Shown one piece after another: positions 1-13,100 of a DNA stretch of 64,000 nucleotides. The first letter of the stretch is position 1. Every line of letters starts with the position of its first letter. A program made the position numbers and the translations under genes. Origin of the DNA: Gadus chalcogrammus. Lineage: Eukaryota > Chordata > Actinopteri > Gadiformes > Gadidae. Location of the stretch: assembly GCF_026213295.1 (NCBI RefSeq), contig NC_079415.1, positions 29,727,206 through 29,791,205 on the forward strand. Reading direction: 5' to 3'. The notes beneath the pieces are model-generated. The model made no database searches. It was not told the DNA's origin and was given only the letters and a program-made list of their open reading frames with translations.

Positions 1-3000
1 ATTGTTGCTTCCTGAGATCATCTCAAATAAAGGAAGTGTGCCTGGGTTTGTCCTCAAGACTGAAGGTCATGAGGAAGTGGATAGGAGGCTGTGGTCGCTG
101 GGAATCCTGACGCTTGTCTGGTCTGGTCTGCTACAATCACTCCAGTGTGTGAACTATTATACACTGTGTCAGAAGGTACTTCCAAAATGGGCTCATCGTC
201 AGCATCGAGTAGCCAAGGGATGAGGTTCCATCATAGATGTATAAATTGTATGGAGCTATTTAGTCTGTAAATGTAAAACTGTAGGTCATGGTTTATAAGT
301 CACATCATGTTTCTTATCAACAACTAAAAATGTGTCCTCTGTGATAATATCTGTTCCGAGTTGACTGCTGTTGTCTCATTTCAGACCAATCAGGGCATCT
401 CTTCCCTGCAATGGGTTCAAAGGTTTGAGTCGTATTGGCAGAAGAACTGCAGCAGGCATCTGCCAGGGTGTTGAAGTGTGCTTCCGGTCAGGTTAGAGTG
501 GTTGGGACTGTTTGAATCAGTGGAGCCTCACCTTTGTATAGTTTGTCTAGATTTTTTTTAGGAACAAATACAGATGAAGGTAAAGCAGCAGTGCACAGCG
601 ATTTGCAAGGTAAAAGTGGTGCTTGGTCAGAGAGCTGCTCTCGCGTGGCCTCTACTTTTTCTGGTTTGTAGCCTACCCTGTGGCCGACGCTTCCGATTGG
701 CTGGTGCACGTGACATCATGACCAAGAGGCAAGAGCAGACTTGTAATTTAAAGCTACAATGTTGTGAATAGGTCTAGGTCATGCTGCAACCACCACTGCC
801 ACGCCATGACATGGACAAATGTATATATTCTATTTTTTGTGTGGCTGCACAATTTGGACCCACCAGTTCCGGGGCCTCTGATCCCAAACCGTTTAAAAGA
901 TCTCGGGTTGAAAGGGAGGGAAAGACATGTAGCATAGGATCGCAGTTCGTGTTTGAAACATTGGCTCCTACAAGGCGTTCTGTTATGTGTCTTCGTTTTA
1001 GCGCACAAGAGCCAACAGCCGGCAGGATGGCTTCTATTTTTAGGACCATCTTGTCCTATAATGACGGAAGGAGCTTCTTCAGATAGACATGGTTAAGATA
1101 ACGTACTGTCACAAAAGTGGATGAATTTACTTGTTCAGATACTGTATATTGATATTAATATTGTTAAGGCACTAAGTTACATAGTAAAGGTTTAATTACT
1201 TACATTTTATTAGAATATTTTCTAAGGAACTGAATGGTAAATGTAACTTCTGCCGACAGGAGCCCCGAAATCAAGACAATCACAATACACCTAGTTTGTC
1301 GACCTCTTGAAGTAGTGTCGGAACATGGGAGTTTTGTTTCTTATCTCCCCCTTTTCCGGGGAAAATTACTCATGCAGAAATCGATTCAAGGACGAGTTAA
1401 TGTAGGCTATCAAAGTTTTATTGACGTTATGTTTATTCACTGAAGCAATGTTCCCTGCCATAAGGCAAGCCAACTTTATTTATACAGCACTTTTCATAAA
1501 CAAGGCAGACTCAAAGTGCTTCACATATAAACATTGTCATACAATAAAATAAAATAGATACGTAAAAGAAAACATGCAAAGAAATTAGTAAAATAGAAAG
1601 TTAAAAAGGCATTTTAGTATTAAAATAGAAAATAAAGGCAAAGTTAAAAAAGCTTTTTAGAAAGTGCAATGTGTTTAAGATTTAGCAGAAAGCTAAAGCA
1701 AACAAAAGTCTTCAGTCTTATTTTAAAGGTGCTCAGAGTTGTGGCAAATCTTAAATCCTCAGGGAATTTATTCCAGCTATTTGTTGCATAGTAACTAAAT
1801 CCATGCTTTCCCATGTTTCGTGTTTACTCTGGGGATAATTAACAGATTGGTCTCTTAGTATCTTAGTGGTCTAGAAGGCTTATATTATGGAAGCATATCA
1901 GTTAAATATTTTGGGCCTAAACCATGAGACCCCAACGAGGTAGCTTTACTGGTTTTATAGAGTTTGGAGTGCAAATATACCACACAATAAAAAAAAACTA
2001 TAAACTGGACTTTAACCAGGGTCAACATACCCAACTAATCAATTACAAAACTATTTACAGACTAACCATACCTTTTTAAATAACAAAAAAAAAAAAAATA
2101 GCCCATTGACTTATCGGCACACGCTGTTATGTGTACAGTAAAGTTATAAAATTACAACAAAGTTGCTCATGCTTATTTTGTTAATTATTATGTGTGAATC
2201 TCACAGTCACCTCGCATCCATTCAGTCCATAGACGGCCCATATTGACCCAGATGAGCCTGATGGAGCTCATTACATAAACCTGCCTGTAGTTTGCGGTGT
2301 GGTTACGGTGTGGTTTCCTGGCTATTTTTGTAAATAGGCAAGTCTTACAGAGTACTAAATATGGGCGCAGGGAACAACAACATACAGACCAGATCAAGCA
2401 AAAGGTACAGAAACAAGTTTTTTTATGTTGTTAGCCCCATAGCATATTTGCCTAAGTCATATTTTAAGGTTCATCTTGTAATAAGTGTCAAAAATCCCCA
2501 CGATCCTAGAAGCTAGAAGCAAGGAGAGCAGGAATAAGAGCGTCACTCGCTGGTTCTTTCTTTCTTGACATAAATATTAATTCTAAACAGCATTTTACAC
2601 AGTAGCCTATAATAGGAAATGCTCAAAGGTAAATCAACGCCATTAAACACTGACTGCAGCTTTTTATGAGAGAAGCCACCAAAACGGCGCCAGGGAAGAC
2701 TGTTTTTTTAACATTGAAAAACAAAGCTGAAAATGATTTATTGGAATTTGTAAGAGTTAAATTCAGGGGCAAGAAATCCAGATACGTTATTTCAATGCAG
2801 TGGCGTTAGCCCCACAGAAGATTGAGAAGGCTAGATAGCTCCACTTGATCAGTTTGTCCCAGGACAACAAAACAATCAAAAAACAGCAAGCTAAATAAAT
2901 ACTAAAAAAAATCTAAAACATCCCCTACGTTGCATCAAAGGCTAATTCCATCAACCTGTGTGGAAAACAGGAAGTCATTGTCCACTTTCAGCCACGCGTG

Positions 3001-3572
3001 TGTTGCAGCAGACATCCTTGTGTCTGATCTTTGTTGGAATATTGACAAATGATCCGGTGAGTGCAGCGACCTCATTGCTCTTGTTGAGAGCAACATGGAG
3101 TGGTCTGTAGTCCCATCAACGTGTTCCAGGTGTTGGACATTCAGAGGCGGCCTAGTAGATGCGCAGACGGCAACAATGTAGAGGCCACTCTGGGTGACTA
3201 CTTACATGTTTTCATTTGAATTTGCATTATTCAACGTTTCCATCTCCAAATCCTCAGCAACTGCGAAAGAAACAAAAACACATGCAATTCACACCCAAAG
3301 CCATAGTACTTTTTAGTTCGTTTTTTTCCAAATTTGGATCTTGTTCTAGCAAGTTTCAGCTCGCCGTTGTAGCAGAGGCGGTCTTCAGTTACGGTGCGAC
3401 TCGGGAGGATGAATGAGGTATGATAGTAAAACTATTTATTAAAGAAGGCAATCGAATCATGTGATGAAAATATGCAATCCAGGGTCGGTTCAAAAAGCAC
3501 CTGTGCGTGTCATTCATTCATCCTAATGGTTTTTCTCTCTGGTTACTAGGAAACTAGTAATAGATCCGTCCA
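1..3572. other. gene-free stretch, left end
   Basis: I see no exon with good splice sites and no recognisable protein here. The only structured item is the dispersed repeat at 1466-1975. The rest is AT-rich single-copy-looking DNA with short A/T runs (for example near 2085). This lies beyond the last tail exon I can support for the immunoglobulin receptor, so a terminal exon or 3' UTR of that gene could still be hidden here. Confidence 0.5.
1466..1975 (-). repeat. dispersed teleost repeat with LINE/SINE-type tail
   Basis: The segment opens with the tail signature CTTTATTTATACAGCACTTT, then CAAAGTGCTTCACAT. It continues with phrases common to a widespread fish interspersed repeat (CTCAGGGAATTTATTCCAG, a 'not on this chromosome only' type of block). 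I recognise it as the reverse complement of an L2-like retroposon end. The same tail in forward orientation lies at 59,866-60,060. The right boundary is approximate. Confidence 0.6.
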
Positions 3573-4128
3573 TCATACATCTGAATTATACACCCTCACC
3601 TGGGATATCAGTAAATGATTGTTTTGAAACGGCTTGTATTGGCAATTTGAACTTGATGCGTAGAGTGGCCTAGTTAGGGGGCCTGTGTCCACATAGCATG
3701 TTTTAGACCTGAAAAAGGCGCTTTCGCCAGATGCATTTAGAAAAGCATTATCAATGAAGTATATTAACTCAGGCCTAGCCCCTATTAGCAAGTCTTGTCT
3801 TGTTTAGTGATCTTATTTATGTATGGACGGCCCATTTGGGTCGTGGGTGGGTTCTGTGCCAGCTACCTATAGATCCACTCGGCCCTCAGCCTGGTTTGAG
3901 GGGCTACAGCTTGTTTGTGCGTGTTGTCATGGTAACAATTGTTTTTTGGCTCGCCATTACAGCGCAGTATGTGAGCTATGGTTTGTGATGGGCTTTTTTC
4001 ACGATGGATAGCAAGAAACATGCCCTATTACGTAGAGAAAAATAATTTAAACAATAGTATAGTTAGTAGTTGAATTTCTTTCTTTACTGTTCTTCATTGT
4101 TTCGAATGTCATGACCCCAGAGACTCAC

Positions 4129-4158
4129 CGGGCGGCTGAGGCACGAAACTCTCACGTT
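4129..4158 (-). CDS. small cytoplasmic exon of Ig receptor (30 bp)
   Basis: Between TTTGTTTCCAG and GTGAGT there are 30 bases that in the gene's phase (1-1) read E-R-E-S-F-V-P-Q-P-P. In unit B the same place (around 7065-7095) has lost the CAG acceptor, so only this copy looks usable. No tyrosine signalling motif is present in it. Confidence 0.45.
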
Positions 4159-7100
4159 CTGGAAACAAACATGGAAGGGCATAAATAACATCTTAAGTGG
4201 ATTACTGTTAGAAGGCTTACGGCCGGGTCACCTCTGCTGTGCCCTCCTTAATGAAATAATACATTTAAACAGAAAAATATTACATTTTGGCAACGGTAGA
4301 ACGATATTTCAACAATACTTACCTTTTGTAAATACTTACCTTACCTTTTATAAACTTTAACAGTTTATAATCAGTCATCTTTCAAGCATTTCACTTTTTT
4401 CTTGGTAACCACAGTGACTCACCAGCGACTTCTTCGGTTGCTGGTACTGGATCGGCTTGTGGGGCTGATTGGGGTCGTTGCTGGTTACAAACTGAGGAGA
4501 AACAACGGAATGAACAAAAGCCCCTGTTAAACAGAGGCCCAGGGATGAACTGAACATCGCCAACGGGCGACTTTTTAAACTAAAGGGATTCAGCCAGTTT
4601 GTGTAGCTTAACACCAGTCTGATGCTGTACAGTTGGGGGTGCCTACATATGCTGAATCACAAAAAAAGACAACTTGGAATTTGGCTTTGAAACACCACTG
4701 CAGAATGAGGTAATTTAAAGTAAATGCAAGTCACAAATGATTCTGGAGGATTAACATAGAAAGTGGATGGCTCGGACCTGGATCAGGAAAAAAGGCTAGG
4801 TCAACATTGGGGACACTGGGGCTGTTTCCCAAAGTGAAGGCTGCAGCCTTGCTAGGACGCGTCCTTGCTAGTCGCGTCCTATGGAGATGTGACTAGAGTG
4901 CTAGCTCGAGTGCTTCCTAGCGTTTGTAACGTCGGACTTTGGGAACGACTTGGTAGTGTGGAAGCGCTTCCGCTTTTTAATACTGCGTGTCCGCTTGTAA
5001 ACGCATGTGCGCTTATGAATAAAACATGGCAGCAATCAAGCTGATCGATATTTATTTGACTTTTGTCTGTTATGAATGCGGTCATGTCTCCTTCGCATGG
5101 AGCCTCTTTGGGGAAGTCACAAAAGCTTTGTTGTGGTTGATCGAATTGTCTTTATTAAAAGGAAAATCCATTCAATTTTTATAAAACTAAGTGAAATTGT
5201 CTGAGAACTTAATTCATGCATCACATTTACAGTACGGTTGATTACTATTATGCAGGGGGAAAAAGACAAAGAAAGAGATGATAAAATGGTAACAGATGAT
5301 GAAAATGGCCTTTTATGCCATTTTCAAGAACCCGCCCAGTGAACGCAGAGGATTGTGGGTAGTTTTGGCTCATCTAGGATGCAGCGATGCATCCTTGAAA
5401 AATCTCGGAATTCTCAAAAACAAAGGACGCAAAAATGGCGCGGCTTTCGAGTGTCCTCAACATTGGAACAGTGCTTGTCGGCGTTCTATGACGTAGCGTC
5501 CTTAAAAGGGCGGCCGTTGAGCATGCTTCCTTGACATTGGGAAACAGCCTAGTATTCCAGTTTGTGAAACCTGTCGTGGTCAAATATTCTAAGGGCCCTA
5601 TTTTAACGGTCTGAAACGCAAGTGGGAAGCGCAAAGCGCAAGTAGCTTTGTGGGCGGTTCTACGGCGCTATCGCTATTTTACAGGCGGATTAATGACACT
5701 TGCGTCGCGGCGCAAGTGTCAAAAGGGTTGGTCTGAAGCAGCCTAGTTACCCGTAGGTGTGGTTTGGGCGTAACGTCCAACAAACCAATGAGAGTGCCAG
5801 CTCCCATCCCCTTTAAGAGCCATGAGCGCATTTGAATCGGACGAGTGGATATTTTGACAGCGCGTCTGCAGTCTCCGATGAGACAGATGCACATGCATTT
5901 CAAACTGCAAATGGCTCAGTTTATTGCCAAATAATATGGCATAATTCACACATGGAATAAGGGGTTTTCTTCCACAACTTCAGAAATACTGAGTCCTCAA
6001 ATATATTTCGGCAAAGAAAACGTATATGATATAACATATGATATGCAGTAACTGTGGTTCTATTTAATGATATACGCAATACATTATAAACATTGTTTCT
6101 TATCAGTATTGTATGCTATCCTAATATGCATGTGTCCCCGCGGTAATAGACATTGCCATTGATTGTATTATGCGTTACGTGTTTAGTTTGCGTGTGTTTA
6201 AACAGAGCACACACGCGCGCCCGCATTCATTCATTCTTTTTAACACTCACTTGCGGTAAAACAATGTTTTTCACGATCAAATACTCATCATCCTAAAAGT
6301 TATGGGCATGTAGGCCTACACGATGTCTGTGTCAAGAAAATATGTGTTTTCTGTACGGTGTTTGCAGATGCATTGATTTAAAAGTACAACTTATTACCGC
6401 TGCATCAGCTGTTCTTTCCCAAATAATTTACCAAGAATGTGCGGCTAGGTAGATGGGAGAAGCAAAGTGTATGCGCGAGGTGCACAAGCAATCCGTATGC
6501 ATGGCATGCGCATGTATGCATGCGCCCTTAAAATAGCATCTGAACAACGCGCCAGTGACTTTAAACCAGGTATTTCCTGGTCAGTAGCGCAATGGTATTC
6601 AGCAACGGCAAAATACCGCTTGCGCCAGAACACGCCTCCTCCTTCCGCCGAAGGATCATGCGCCCCTTGGGGCGCATGATCAATCCCTAATTTACCGGCG
6701 AGTGGCGGTGGTGGTAAAAGAACGCTCTGCGCCAGTTGTAAACTAACAACGACACATGCGCCAGTGACTAAGTCACTTGCGCCGGATGCAAGATAGGGCC
6801 CTAAGTCTATCCATTGAACAGCTGTTCAGTGCCAGCTACCAATAGATCCACTCGGCCCTCGGCCTGGGTTGAGTGGCTAGAGTTTGTTTGTGGGCGTTGC
6901 CATGGTAACGATTGTTTTTGGCTCGCCACTACAGCGCAATATGTGAGCTAGCGCTACATGGTTTGTGGTGGGCTTTTTTCCTGATGGATAGCAAGATAAA
7001 TGCTAATTAGAATTGAGAAAATTTACTTGAACAATAGTTCAATAGCCCAGAGTATCACCAAGTGGTTGAGCCAGGAAACTCTCGCCTTATATCGCCAATA

Positions 7101-10100
7101 TAATGTGGAATATTAAACAAAGTTTCGCCTGGTCACCTCCGCTATGCGCTCTTTAATGAAAATTTAAACAGAAAAATATTACATTTTGGCAACAGTGTAA
7201 TGATATTTCAACAATATGTACCTTTTGTCTACAGTTTATAATCAGTCATCTTTCAAGCATTTAATTTTTTTCTTGGTAACCACAGTGACTCACCTGCGAC
7301 TTCTTCGGTTGCTGGTACTGGATCGGCTTGTGGGACTGATTGGGGTCGTTGCTGGTTACAAACTGAGGAGAAACAACGGAATGAACAAAAGTCCATGTTA
7401 AACAGAGGCCCAGGGATGAACTGAACATCGCCAACAGGCGACTTTTTAAACTAAAAGGGATTCAGCCGGTTTGTGTAGCTTAACACCAGTCTGATGCTGT
7501 ACAGTTGGGGGGGCTCTAGTCTATCTATCACATACTCTAGGCCTACATATGCTGAATCATAAAAAAAGACCATTTGGAATTTTGCTTTGAAACACCACTG
7601 CAGAATGAGGTAATTTAAAGTAAATGCAAGTCACAAATGATCTTCCATAGCTCAGATATATACGTATATGGGGGGGCATTTGGCCAAAAGAATACTCACA
7701 TATGCGTCTCCTCAGAAAATCATTCCCGAGGATTAACATAGAAAGTGGATGGCTCGGACCTGGATCAGGAATAAAGGCTAGGTCAACATTGGGGACACTA
7801 GTATTCCAGTTTGTGAAACCTTTCATGGTCAAATATTCTAAGTCTTTCCATTGAACAGCCAATGCCGTCCCTCCATGTAGTTATTCTATATTTGCTATGT
7901 TTTCATCAGTATGTTTATATATATACTGTAGCGGGCCTGTGGGTGTGGGGTTTTCACGCCACCAAGCTGAATAGATAAAATGACACAACACAGAGAGCAG
8001 TTCAAATGCAGAATGGTTTATTTACCTAGTAAACCAAACCAGGGTGGGACAACCTAGGATACAGTCCAACACTTTCCACCTATCTCTTTCCCATAGGCCG
8101 CACCACGCTTCTAGGCAATCACAATCTGCCTGTCCTTTGCTAGGCCTAGCCTTCCTCGCAGAGGCGCTGCATCCCATTAGGCATACCAGGCAATTGCTTG
8201 GGGCCCCGGGCCACTACTAGGGGGCCCCTAGAGCTGGTGATATAATAAAAAATAAAATAAAAAATCGCCCCAAGCCCCCCCCCCCCCCGTCAACAATCGC
8301 TCCATGTCCCCCCCCGTCAACAATCGCTCCATACCCCCCCGTCAACAATTGCTCCATAATCGCACCCTAAGAATTTCTGCCTAGGGCCCCCACACTCCCT
8401 AAAATCGCCCCTGCTTCCTCGCCTCCCGTGTCTCTTTACTTGCCCTCTTAAGCCCAAGCACCCCTGCTTAACGATCCCCAGGCTTGCCTCGTTAAAGGGA
8501 GGAAGTCCATGTAAGGCTTGGGGGTGGAGCCAGCAGGTTGCTAGACCTACCACTCCCCTCACTCCTCCCTGCAGTATGCCACAATATACATATACGTACG
8601 ATATAGATCTAGGATATATCTATAAATTGAATGAGACCTAGAGCTAGTGAGAGTAAAAAGAGAGAAAACAGTGATTGATACTTACGCCACTTCACCAGAG
8701 CAATTACTGCCAATAGAGCAATGCATATTATGGCAATAATTATTCCGATATTCTTCCCAACATCTGCAAGGAGAGGAAATGGAAATAAACATAAAAGGTA
8801 CCATCATGGCATCAGCATGCTAACACACACAATGTTAATAATTTGTCTCAACCTGAGGGGTATGAATCAACACACACAGATGGATAATTTCGCTGGTTCC
8901 TAACCGACTGTCCCAACTGACCGTCCCAATTGGCAAATTAAAATGGATCAATAAAATCAAGCGGAGGTTGGCGTTCATAGTCAGGTAGAAGAAGGCTACT
9001 ATAATCAAGACTTCTCAATTTAGCACCAAAGGGGACAGGAGAATACCCAATGAGAATGTTAAGTCAAGCCTATGATTTGGCTCTCATTTTGTATTATACT
9101 GAGAGTTTGGATGTTTGAGGTGAACAGGCTAGGGTTCGGCCTAACAGAGAAAAAGAAACTGCCTTTTTAAGTAACCTATTGGAAAAGTGATAATGTTTGC
9201 TAGACATTGCGTACACAATGCCTACACTATTAAGAAACAAATTCACAAAACCTATCCGATCCAATCATATCCTATTTTTTGCAGTCTGACACGTGTGTGT
9301 GGATTTGTTATCCAATTCTACATTTCTAAATACAAATTGAGAGCAAACTTACAACTTCCCAAATACTATTCTACAAATTAAAGCCTTTGCAACAAAATGA
9401 CCTTCATACGACCCTTCAGCTGTGACATACCTGGTGGTTTATAGAGTGGATTTTCCATGGGCAGGCTGGTGTTGCTGGTCCTCACACGGGTCTTCAGCCT
9501 GCAGAAGAACTTCTCAGGGGTATCAGAACTGCTGATATTCTTCAGCGCGTCACCCTCGGTCCACTCTCCTTCGTCTTTCTTCCATTCGTAGGAGACCGGT
9601 CCCAGATCTGTGGTGTCCGCGGTACACTTCAGAGCACAAGTGACGTCACACAGCGGCTGGGTCTTTATACTGGGCGTCGGAGGGGGCTCTGGTCGGGTGA
9701 AAAGAACACAAGAACAGAGATGAGGTTTTCCATCTGCTGTGTATCTAGACCCCCCCAGACCATTTAAAAACAAAATATTTTTGCAACAACTTCACGGCTC
9801 ACTACAACATTTCCCGCTAGCAGCATTTGTGCCCCCAACTTTTTCATTTAAATTCAAAAAAGAAAATGTATTGCGTAGGTGATCATTTCTTTCCCAGTGC
9901 TTAAATATGTCTGTCTGTCTGCAGTCTAGAACCCTGTCATTTTAATATATTAGCCTATATGCGAACCGATGGTAAAGGTTAGGTTATCTTTCGCCTGAAT
10001 ATCCCGGCACTGCCAATTCAATCCTGCTGTAAGATATGGGCCAATTTGTTTTATTACCCTAATGCCCAAGGCCATTCGTTTTACCAATTTCTTTAGGCTA

Positions 10101-13100
10101 CTTCATGTTTCCTTAAAGTGTTAGTCCGGCGAAAATTTAACCCGGGGTCTATTTCCGTATGAAAACATGTAAAATAAGCCGTTGAGAATTTTTTTTGAGA
10201 CAAATGGCTAATAGTTTGTTTAATAAAAGCGTAAAATAAACACAATAGATCTAATGCCTGTAGAAAACTCGAGTGAAACAAATTGAAATTGTCAGCCTGA
10301 CATGTGTTCGCCCTCTGCCTAGTTCCAGAGGTCAAATCTGAAATGAATCCAGGTCTGAAAATAAACTTCATGTTTTATAGAAACACTGGAAAAAGTTACA
10401 TGCTTTACATAAAATATTCAATACCTACATTTAAGAGTTGATCTGCCCACATTTATGCATTTCAGAACAAACAGATTGGAGCGGTTGAATGTAATAGGTA
10501 TGATCTATTTTTGTTACCGATGTTCTTGTTGAGAGTGGGAATGAGTGAACGGAGGCCTACTGATTAGGATGAGAGTTGTTGTAGTGTCTTCAGTAATTCC
10601 ACTGGGGTCCCCATGGCTTATGATGCATTTGTATGTCCCTTCGTCTAAGACGGTTAGATTCCCAAAGGTTACCGTTTTATTTTCAAGGCTTAATTTGGTG
10701 TGAAGTCTTTTGGGCTCAGTGAGGTTCTTCGTCTTATGATATCCAATTTTAAAAACACTAAAATCTGGGCCTCCTTGAAAGTAAATAAAATTGATGTTCT
10801 CCATAGTTGAGTTGCATGGAAATATGGCCGTCCCTCCGACCTCTCCATAAAGAGTAAGGCCAGCACAACCTGAAAGAGAAAGGTTGTAACTTATATAGAG
10901 AGAGAGAATGTCAAGTCTGAAACTAATGATCCAAACTGTATCTCCCCATAGCCTCCAAATCACGTTACTGCAACACGCAGACAGAACACCACACCCACGT
11001 AACCACGTGTTACTAAACAACTATCCCTAGTATGTGTATATTTTGCTGCTCATTTGGCAACGCTTGCTGGAGTCAGAGTTGTTTATATATATTGTCTTGC
11101 TTGTTAGTTTTTGCCAAGAAAACCGACACTGCCTGCGACTATAAAATAGTTTCTACAAAAGGGGAGGTTCATTTTAGAAAATCCACACAGACTTGGCCAA
11201 CTTTGTAAGGGTATGACCGGTATGCTATGTTATGTTGTGTCATCTTTGGTATGAAGGTATGAAAGATTTCCTGATGTCTTTTACCTGCACCTCTATAAAT
11301 CTTGTTGCGTCTGCGGGGTTTGTTTACCGGCGTTGCTATCGTTACCGGTCTCGTTAGGAAGCACGTCAATTCTCGGCGCGATAATTCTCCCGCACAGAGC
11401 AGAACTGTGGTCTATTCTACACATTTTAATTTTCTTAATTACAATTAGATTATTCATTTTTACTGAATTAGTTTTTTATTACTGGAAAAAATAAAATAAA
11501 AATTGGTGTTGCCGGTGTGCAACAACGAGGAATCGGTGTTGGCCTCAACACCGGTAGCACCGGTAATACCGTATACCGCGGCAACCCTAATGTTAAGTCA
11601 AGCCTAAGATTTGGCTCTCATTTTTTTACTATACTGAGAGTTTGGATGTTTGAGGTGAACAGGCTAGGGTTCGGCTTAACAGAGAAAAAGTTTAAGTAAC
11701 CTATTGGAAAAGTGATAATGTTTGCTAGACATTGCGTACACAATGCCTACACTATTAAGAAACAAATTCACAAAACCTATCCGATCCAATCCTATCCTAT
11801 TTTTTGCAAAGGTCAAGGTGCGCAGATGCCACAGTCTGACACGTGTGTGTGGATTTGTTATCCAATTCTACATTTCAAAATACAAATTGAGAGCAAACTT
11901 ACAACTTCCCAAATACTATTCTACAAATTAAAGCCTTTGCAACAAAATTACCTTCATACGACCCTTCAGCGGTGACATACCTGGTACTGGTTTATAGAGT
12001 GGATTTTCCATGGGCAGGCTGTTGTTGCTGGTCCTCACACGGGTCAGCCTGCAGAAGAACTTCTCAGGGGTATCAGAACTGCTGATATTCTTCAGCTTGT
12101 CACCCTTGGTCCACTCTCCTTCGTCTTTCTTCCATTCGTAGGAGACCGGTCCCAGATCTGTGGTGTCCGCGGTACACTTCAAAGTACAAGTGACGTTACA
12201 CAGCGGCTGGGTCTCTATACTGGGCGTCGGAGGGGGCTCTGGTCGGGTGAAAAGAACACACGAACAGAGATGAGGTCTTCCATCTGCTGTGTATCTTCTA
12301 CCCCCCAGACCATTTTAAAAACAAAATATTTTTTTGTTTTTAAAATTTTTCATTTAAATTAAAAAAAGAAAATGTATTGCGTAGGTGATCATTTTCTTGC
12401 CAGTGCTTAAATATGTCTGTCTGTCTGCAGTCTAGAACCCTGTCATTTTAATATATTAGCCTATATGCGAACCGATGGTAAAGGTTAGGTTAACTTTCGC
12501 CAATTCAATCCTGCCGTAAGATATGGGCCGATTTGTTTTATTACCCTAATGCCTAAGGCCATTAGTTTTACCAATTTCTTTAGGCTACTTCATGTTTCCT
12601 TGCATTGTTTGACCGGCGAAAATCTAACCCAGGGTCTATTTCCGTGTGAAACCAGGTAAAATAAGCCGTTGAGAATTTTTTTTGAGACAAATGGCTAATA
12701 GTGCTTTGGCTTGGGGCGGCGAACGCTTCCAAATCAGCATTTCTTAACCACTAATATTGCTCAGAATAGCAACAAATCTCTGAAGTAGAATGACTAGGGT
12801 CCCGACGCATAAAACAAAGAGCCAACAGCGTAGTTAGCAAACTAAGAGTTTAATAAACCATTCTTTTTTACACCAGTCTGTGCATTACCGGTAGGTCCGT
12901 GTTTACCGGAAGGCGATACAAGTCGATTACCGAATGCAACAGAGTTCCCTTCAAGGAGGAAAGTTTTGGAATTTATAATTAATATAGTTTACATGGTTCT
13001 GGGAACCATCACCTTATCGTGGTGGAGAGGTTTGTGTGCCCCTATGAACCTGAGGGCTGTGCTGTCTGGAGCATAGTGCTCCTGGTAGGGTCTCCCAAGG

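Larger units (their letters stand above)
3855..7862. repeat. tandem duplication (unit A 3855-6829, unit B 6830-7862)
   Basis: Two adjacent copies start with GTGCCAGCTACC, and both end near CCATTGAACAG. They share about 1 kb of nearly identical sequence including a 69-bp receptor tail exon. Unit A is longer only because it carries two inserted DNA elements (4818-5549 and 5593-6801). Unit B instead has about 90 bases near 7640-7735 that A lacks. Insertions in only one copy show that the duplication came first. Confidence 0.85.

Noticed and set aside
781..1086. 101-codon open frame on the plus strand at 0.8-1.1 kb
   Set aside because: Open on both strands at similar length, no recognisable domain, no splice context.
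3573..3791. Possible last tail exon of the Ig receptor ending V-Y-N-S-D-V and stop on the minus strand
   Set aside because: The tyrosine motif is tempting, but the acceptor that gives this frame is phase 0, whereas the preceding exons end in phase 1.
4818..5549. Captured host gene fragment inside the left-copy transposon
   Set aside because: Phrases in its interior are known from the repeat family itself, and no exon or protein family could be recognised.
5593..6801. Open frames of 60-75 codons in the 5.6-6.7 kb region
   Set aside because: They fall inside a non-autonomous Harbinger-type element and have no transposase signature.
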